A DNA stretch of 64,000 nucleotides from Microtetraspora sp. NBRC 13810 (lineage in GTDB: Bacteria > Actinomycetota > Actinomycetes > Streptosporangiales > Streptosporangiaceae), in NCBI RefSeq assembly GCF_030268685.1, contig NZ_BSRQ01000027.1, forward strand, positions 1-64,000, in the 5' to 3' direction. Position numbers and translations under genes: made by a program. Below the pieces are notes generated by a model. That model saw nothing but the letters and a program-made list of their open reading frames with translations. It was not told where the DNA came from and ran no database searches. Positions 60,457-64,000 of this stretch are shown here, in pieces; position 1 is the stretch's first letter, and the number at the start of each line of letters is the position of its first letter.

Positions 60457-63114
60457 CTAGAGGAACCCGATGACCAGGAACCGCTCCACGATGACCGCCA
60501 CCGCGACCACGAACATGAGCAGGCCGAGGACGAGCACCCGCCGCCGTGCCCGCCGGGCCTGGTCCACGCCGTTCTGCCGCATGATCTCGTAGCCGAGCAG
60601 CGCGATCCAGGTGGCCGCCAGCGCCGCGATGCCCACCGGGGTCCACGGCGTACCCGGGTCGCCGGGCAGCCGGTAGTTGCCGCCGGTCTTCGCGACCGGC
60701 CCCTTCGGGTAGTTCCGCAGCGAGTAGAGCGCGGCGTCGTCGTTGGAGAAGACCCGTTTGATCTCCTTGTTCGCGTCCAGCGCCGCGCGGAAGCGCTCGC
60801 CCCATCCGGCCGGGAAGCCGTGGTTGAGCTCCAGATAGTGCGCCTGGGCCACGCTCGCGATGAGATAGGTGCCCGGGCCGTCCAGCCTCAGCCTGGTCAG
60901 GATGTCGGCGAGGTTCGCCGGGTCCGGGTGCACGAGGACCTCGTTGTAGTCCACCTTCTCGATGTCCTGCTCACGCCACGGGATGGTCGGGGTGATCTCC
61001 TCGCCGGCGATCGGCACCAGGTAGAGCAGCCGGGCGTTCGGCTTGGCGTGGTCGTACACGTAGTGCATCGCCGCGACCTCGCCCTCGGTGACCTGCTCGA
61101 ACTTCTCGTTGCCGTAGCGGGCCACCAGGAAGGCCATGGACAGCGTCAGCGCGGTGACCGCGGCCAGCGCGAGCGACACCTTCCGCGTGAGCTGGGGGTT
61201 GAACCGGATGTTCCGCCGCCGGATCGGCACGGTCTCCTCACCGGTGTCCGCGCTGCCCGCCGGGAGGTTCGGGAAGAACGCGTACGCCGCCAGGATGCAC
61301 GCCCCGGGCAGGGCGAACATGTAGATCCGCAGCCCGATCTCGCCGCCGTAGCTCTGCAGCCCGAGCGCCAGCGTCGGGATGCACAGCAGGATGAGCGCCG
61401 CCCGGTCGGCCACCCCGCGCCGGAGCCGGCGCAGCAGCCCGACCGCGGCCAGCGCCAGGATCACCGCGCAGATGCCCAGCCGCACCTGGAGCACCATCGC
61501 GTGCGACGGGTCGGTGCCCGAGAGCCGGTCGCCGGTGTTCTCCTGCAGGTTGTCGAAGATCCGCCCGATGCCGCCGAAGATGTGGTCGAGGTTCCCCGAC
61601 CAGTACGGCGTCGCCTGGTAGCTGATCCACGCCAGCACGATCAGGCCCAGGAAGAACGGCAGCGCCAGCGACAACGAGGTACGGCGGAGCAGGATGAGAC
61701 CGGTCAGCGCGCCGAGCATCATGAACGGTGTGATCTGGTGGGCCGCGGTGGCCGCCGCGAACAGGGCGATCAGCAGGACCAGCATGATCACCCGGTCGCC
61801 GCGGCGCGCGGGGGCGTACGAGAGCTCGCCGGGGACGAGCCCGTCGAGCCGGGCCAGCGTCCTGCGGATCAGGCCCCTGTCCGGGATCGGCGCGGTGCGC
61901 GGCTCGACCCGGCCGAACCAGCGCAGCACGATCGCGACGAACGCGATGTAGAGCGCGAAGGTGAAGCCCTGCGGGGAGAAGTAGTCCTGGCCGATCCACT
62001 GCACCAGGATGAACAGCAGCGCCGCGAACCACCGCGCCCTCGTGGTGGCCACCACCAGGCGCAGCACCAGCACGAACGGCACCAGGTAGAGCAGGTTGGA
62101 CAGCAGCGGCGTCCACTGCAGCACCGGCGCCATGTCGTGCAGGCCCGCCGCCCGGGTCAGGAAGGCGAACAGCGCGAAGAACCCCGGCCAGGAGAACCGG
62201 GCGTCCAGACCGGGCAGCGCCTCGCCGCTGCGGGCGATGTACTCCACGAACCCGGCGTGCACCCACGCCGTGTGGAACCGCGGCTCGGGCTCCACCAGCG
62301 CCGCGGCGCCGTGCAGCGCGAAGGTGATCGCGGCGAGCTGGAAGAGCAGCAGGCCCTTGCGGTCGGTGTTCTGCGCGATCGTGATGAAGAACGCGCCGAT
62401 CAGCAGCAGGATCGCCGCGAACGCCGCACCGGGGAGGACGGAGATCAGGCCGAGCCCGTCGATCTGGGTGAGGTCCACCCCGCGCAGCGGCCCCGGCGAC
62501 ACCCGCATCGCCAGCACGTACATGACCAGACCCTCAAGGGTCAGCACCGGCGGCGCCCACAACGGCGCACTCGCCGCCAGCGCCGCCACCCGCCCCCGCA
62601 GCCCACCCGGCTCCGGCTGGGCGGCCACCGCCCGCACGGCGGGGCGCTCGGGCGCGGTCGTGGGGGTGCCGGAGGCAGGGGGTTTCGGCGGGGTGGCGGG
62701 GCGTGCGGGCGGAGGGCCGGTCAGGACGATCTTGGGGAAGACGGCGGTCGAGGTGACGTCTTCCTCTTCGTCGAACTCAGCCTTGGACTCGCCCTCGGAC
62801 TCAGCCTTCGGCTTGCCCTCGGACTCAGGCTTCGGCCCGGCCTTGGTCTCGGCCCTGGTCTCAGCCTTGGATTCGGCCTCGGCCTCCGACTCGGCCGCGG
62901 GCTCGGGCTCGGCCTCCGACGCGGGCTCGGACTCGTCCTCGGCCTCAGCCGCGGATGCAGGGCCGGATCCGGACCCCGGTTCTGGCTCCGGTTCGGACTC
63001 CGGTTCTGGCTCCGGCGCGGGCTTCGTGGGGGGCTTCGCCTCGGCCTCCGGGGGCACAGGGTGGCTCGCCTCGGTCTCCTCGACATCCGGGCTGTCGGTC
63101 GTCCCCGTGGTCAT
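60457..63114 (-). CDS. Large multi-TM protein, probable GT-C-like glycan synthase component
   Basis: 885 residues. Residues 1-120 are a Glu/Pro/Ala/Lys-rich low-complexity tail (PEPEPESEPEPEPGSGSG, then AESEAEAESKAETRAETK). About 13 TM helices from 210 to 640 resemble membrane glycosyltransferases (FHTAWVHAGFVEYIARSGEALPGLDARFSWPGFFALFAFL, GQDYFSPQGFTFALY). A ~120-residue outer domain (YGNEKFEQVTEGEVAAMHYVYDHAKPNARLLYLVP) follows, then two terminal helices. A D/E in an early outer loop of GT-C enzymes may be the LDARFSW Asp. ATG 63114 comes four bases after the flippase stop, its site GTAAGG overlapping that stop. Not assigned to a named family. Confidence 0.8.
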   Translation of the reverse strand: MTTGTTDSPDVEETEASHPVPPEAEAKPPTKPAPEPEPESEPEPEPGSGSGPASAAEAEDESEPASEAEPEPAAESEAEAESKAETRAETKAGPKPESEGKPKAESEGESKAEFDEEEDVTSTAVFPKIVLTGPPPARPATPPKPPASGTPTTAPERPAVRAVAAQPEPGGLRGRVAALAASAPLWAPPVLTLEGLVMYVLAMRVSPGPLRGVDLTQIDGLGLISVLPGAAFAAILLLIGAFFITIAQNTDRKGLLLFQLAAITFALHGAAALVEPEPRFHTAWVHAGFVEYIARSGEALPGLDARFSWPGFFALFAFLTRAAGLHDMAPVLQWTPLLSNLLYLVPFVLVLRLVVATTRARWFAALLFILVQWIGQDYFSPQGFTFALYIAFVAIVLRWFGRVEPRTAPIPDRGLIRRTLARLDGLVPGELSYAPARRGDRVIMLVLLIALFAAATAAHQITPFMMLGALTGLILLRRTSLSLALPFFLGLIVLAWISYQATPYWSGNLDHIFGGIGRIFDNLQENTGDRLSGTDPSHAMVLQVRLGICAVILALAAVGLLRRLRRGVADRAALILLCIPTLALGLQSYGGEIGLRIYMFALPGACILAAYAFFPNLPAGSADTGEETVPIRRRNIRFNPQLTRKVSLALAAVTALTLSMAFLVARYGNEKFEQVTEGEVAAMHYVYDHAKPNARLLYLVPIAGEEITPTIPWREQDIEKVDYNEVLVHPDPANLADILTRLRLDGPGTYLIASVAQAHYLELNHGFPAGWGERFRAALDANKEIKRVFSNDDAALYSLRNYPKGPVAKTGGNYRLPGDPGTPWTPVGIAALAATWIALLGYEIMRQNGVDQARRARRRVLVLGLLMFVVAVAVIVERFLVIGFL

Positions 63115-63118
63115 GTCC

Positions 63119-64000
63119 TTACCTGTCCGTTGCCTCACGCTGAACATCATGGGGCTTCCGGTGAGCGCCCGCGACGCCGCGCGACGGTGTTGCGCCGAAA
63201 TCAAGGATCTTGCGCAGACCGCTGAAGATCAGGGCGGCGACCAGTAGCTCGCTGAACAGTAGCCCGTATCCCACCGCGACGACCCCGAAGAACGGGAACA
63301 TCGCGACCGAACTGCCGAGCACGCACGCCGCCAGGCCGATCTGGACGAGCGCCAGCCTGCGCGCCTGGCTGCCGGAACGCAGCGCGCTCAGGTAGATCTC
63401 GATCAGCACCCGGGGCAGTACGGCCAGCGCCATCAGGCGCAGCAGCAGGGTGCCCTCGTCGGCGAAACCGGCGCCGAAGATGCTCAGGATGAACGGCGCC
63501 AGGATCACCGTGAGGGCGACCACCGGTGCGATGATCATAAACGCTCGGCGCAGCGCGTTACGCGCGTTGGCGGCGAGCCGGGACCGGTCGAAGGAGCCTT
63601 CCACGGTCAGCGAGGTGGCCATGTTCATCGCGAGCAGCTCGATCATCGAGCCCAGCGTGTGCGCCATCGCGAAATAGCCGAACGTCGCCTCGTCCACCTG
63701 TGACGCCACGAGTACCGGCACCAGGTAGACGATCGCCAGGATCGACAGGGTGCCCGGGTAGTCGCCGGCCAGGAACCTGCCGATCTCCCTGGTCCGCGGC
63801 GGCGGCAGCGTGACGGGGCTCTCCCGGGTGTGCCGGGGGATGAGGAAACCGAAGATCAGGATGTTGACCGGGATGAGCGCGATGGCCGTTGGCACGATCC
63901 ACGAGACGAAGATCCCGTCCTCCGGCAGCGCGCCGGCCAGCGCGATCAGCATGACCATCTTGACCAGGCCGAAGCAGATGCTGTTGACCGGTACCCAGGT
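63119..64000 (-). CDS. Polysaccharide flippase (MATE/Wzx-like), 5' end cut by the window edge
   Basis: The visible 293 codons continue without start past base 64000. Helices appear in pairs: FLAGDYPGTLSILAIVYLVPVLVASQVDEATFGYFAMAHTLGSMIELLAMNMATSLTVEGSFD, then IIAPVVALTVILAPFILSIFGAGFADEGTLLLRLMALAVLPRVLIEIYLSALRSGSQARRLALVQIG, typical of Wzx/RfbX. It would flip lipid-linked sugar units across the membrane for the downstream membrane protein. Translation is coupled to that gene by a 4-base gap. Confidence 0.85.
   Translation of the reverse strand, partial: TWVPVNSICFGLVKMVMLIALAGALPEDGIFVSWIVPTAIALIPVNILIFGFLIPRHTRESPVTLPPPRTREIGRFLAGDYPGTLSILAIVYLVPVLVASQVDEATFGYFAMAHTLGSMIELLAMNMATSLTVEGSFDRSRLAANARNALRRAFMIIAPVVALTVILAPFILSIFGAGFADEGTLLLRLMALAVLPRVLIEIYLSALRSGSQARRLALVQIGLAACVLGSSVAMFPFFGVVAVGYGLLFSELLVAALIFSGLRKILDFGATPSRGVAGAHRKPHDVQREATDR

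Noticed and set aside
60820-63225. 801-codon plus-strand frame over the multi-TM gene
   Set aside because: Low-complexity antisense translation with no motif; the minus frame has clear TM segments and coupling to the flippase.

Overview
The window is very GC-rich (roughly 70% or more by eye), with GTG starts, GTGA/ATGA stop-start overlaps and many TetR, MarR and XRE regulators. It also carries SecA2, an actinobacterial QcrB, DUF5753-type XRE, DUF2510 and DUF4032 proteins, PASTA-less Ser/Thr kinases and a lysine 6-aminotransferase. This points to a filamentous actinomycete, probably of the Streptosporangiales (Nonomuraea or Streptosporangium type). The order is inferred, not shown. I see no prophage, transposase or CRISPR array.

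Layout. 1-5.4 kb: a secreted sugar-degrading group (GH10 xylanase cut by the left edge, GH38 alpha-mannosidase, SGNH esterase with a broken CBM2), with CGAAA/TTTCG-type operator candidates between the divergent xylanase and mannosidase. 5.9-17.8 kb: small regulator-target pairs (XRE + partner; TetR + MFS with the same operator at both promoters; MarR + cupin; TetR + FAD monooxygenase with two operator copies), SecA2, and an EamA transporter preceded by a leaderless 13-codon ORF and a chain of hairpins. 17.9-22.9 kb: a three-gene acyl-CoA dehydrogenase operon and its TetR repressor, with the same 17-bp palindrome at both promoters. 23-24.3 kb: NERD protein, a 23-aa mini-gene, a terminator and three unusual tRNA genes. 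24.3-33 kb: MoxR/CoxE pair, MaoC, UspA, a c-di-AMP riboswitch ahead of an RlpA-like protein, a lone QcrB, DUF4032 and an aldolase. 33-43.5 kb: PCD, SodC-like lipoprotein, a PBP-like protein that has lost all three active-site motifs, a two-component pair, a class A beta-lactamase-like lipoprotein, and Lat. 43.6-51.8 kb: tRNA-His, Orn and a block of two active-looking Ser/Thr kinases, a pseudokinase and a DUF2510 protein. 51.8-54 kb: divergent PNPOx/MocR pair. 54-64 kb: an exopolysaccharide-like region (DegT/DnrJ aminotransferase, FemAB-like GNAT, GH39-like membrane-anchored hydrolase, large multi-TM protein, flippase cut by the right edge), with an ACAD10-type kinase inserted.

How genes work together. 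The ACAD10/11-like dehydrogenase at 18.6 kb and the ACAD10-kinase-like protein at 56.5 kb correspond to the two halves of one mammalian enzyme and may act together on 4-hydroxyacyl-CoA. The kinases and pseudokinase share a cytoplasmic-kinase / single-TM / extracellular-module plan. The strongest candidates for something not well described are the EamA leader-peptide attenuator (13.63-13.75 kb) and the mini-ORF/terminator/atypical tRNA locus (23.9-24.3 kb).
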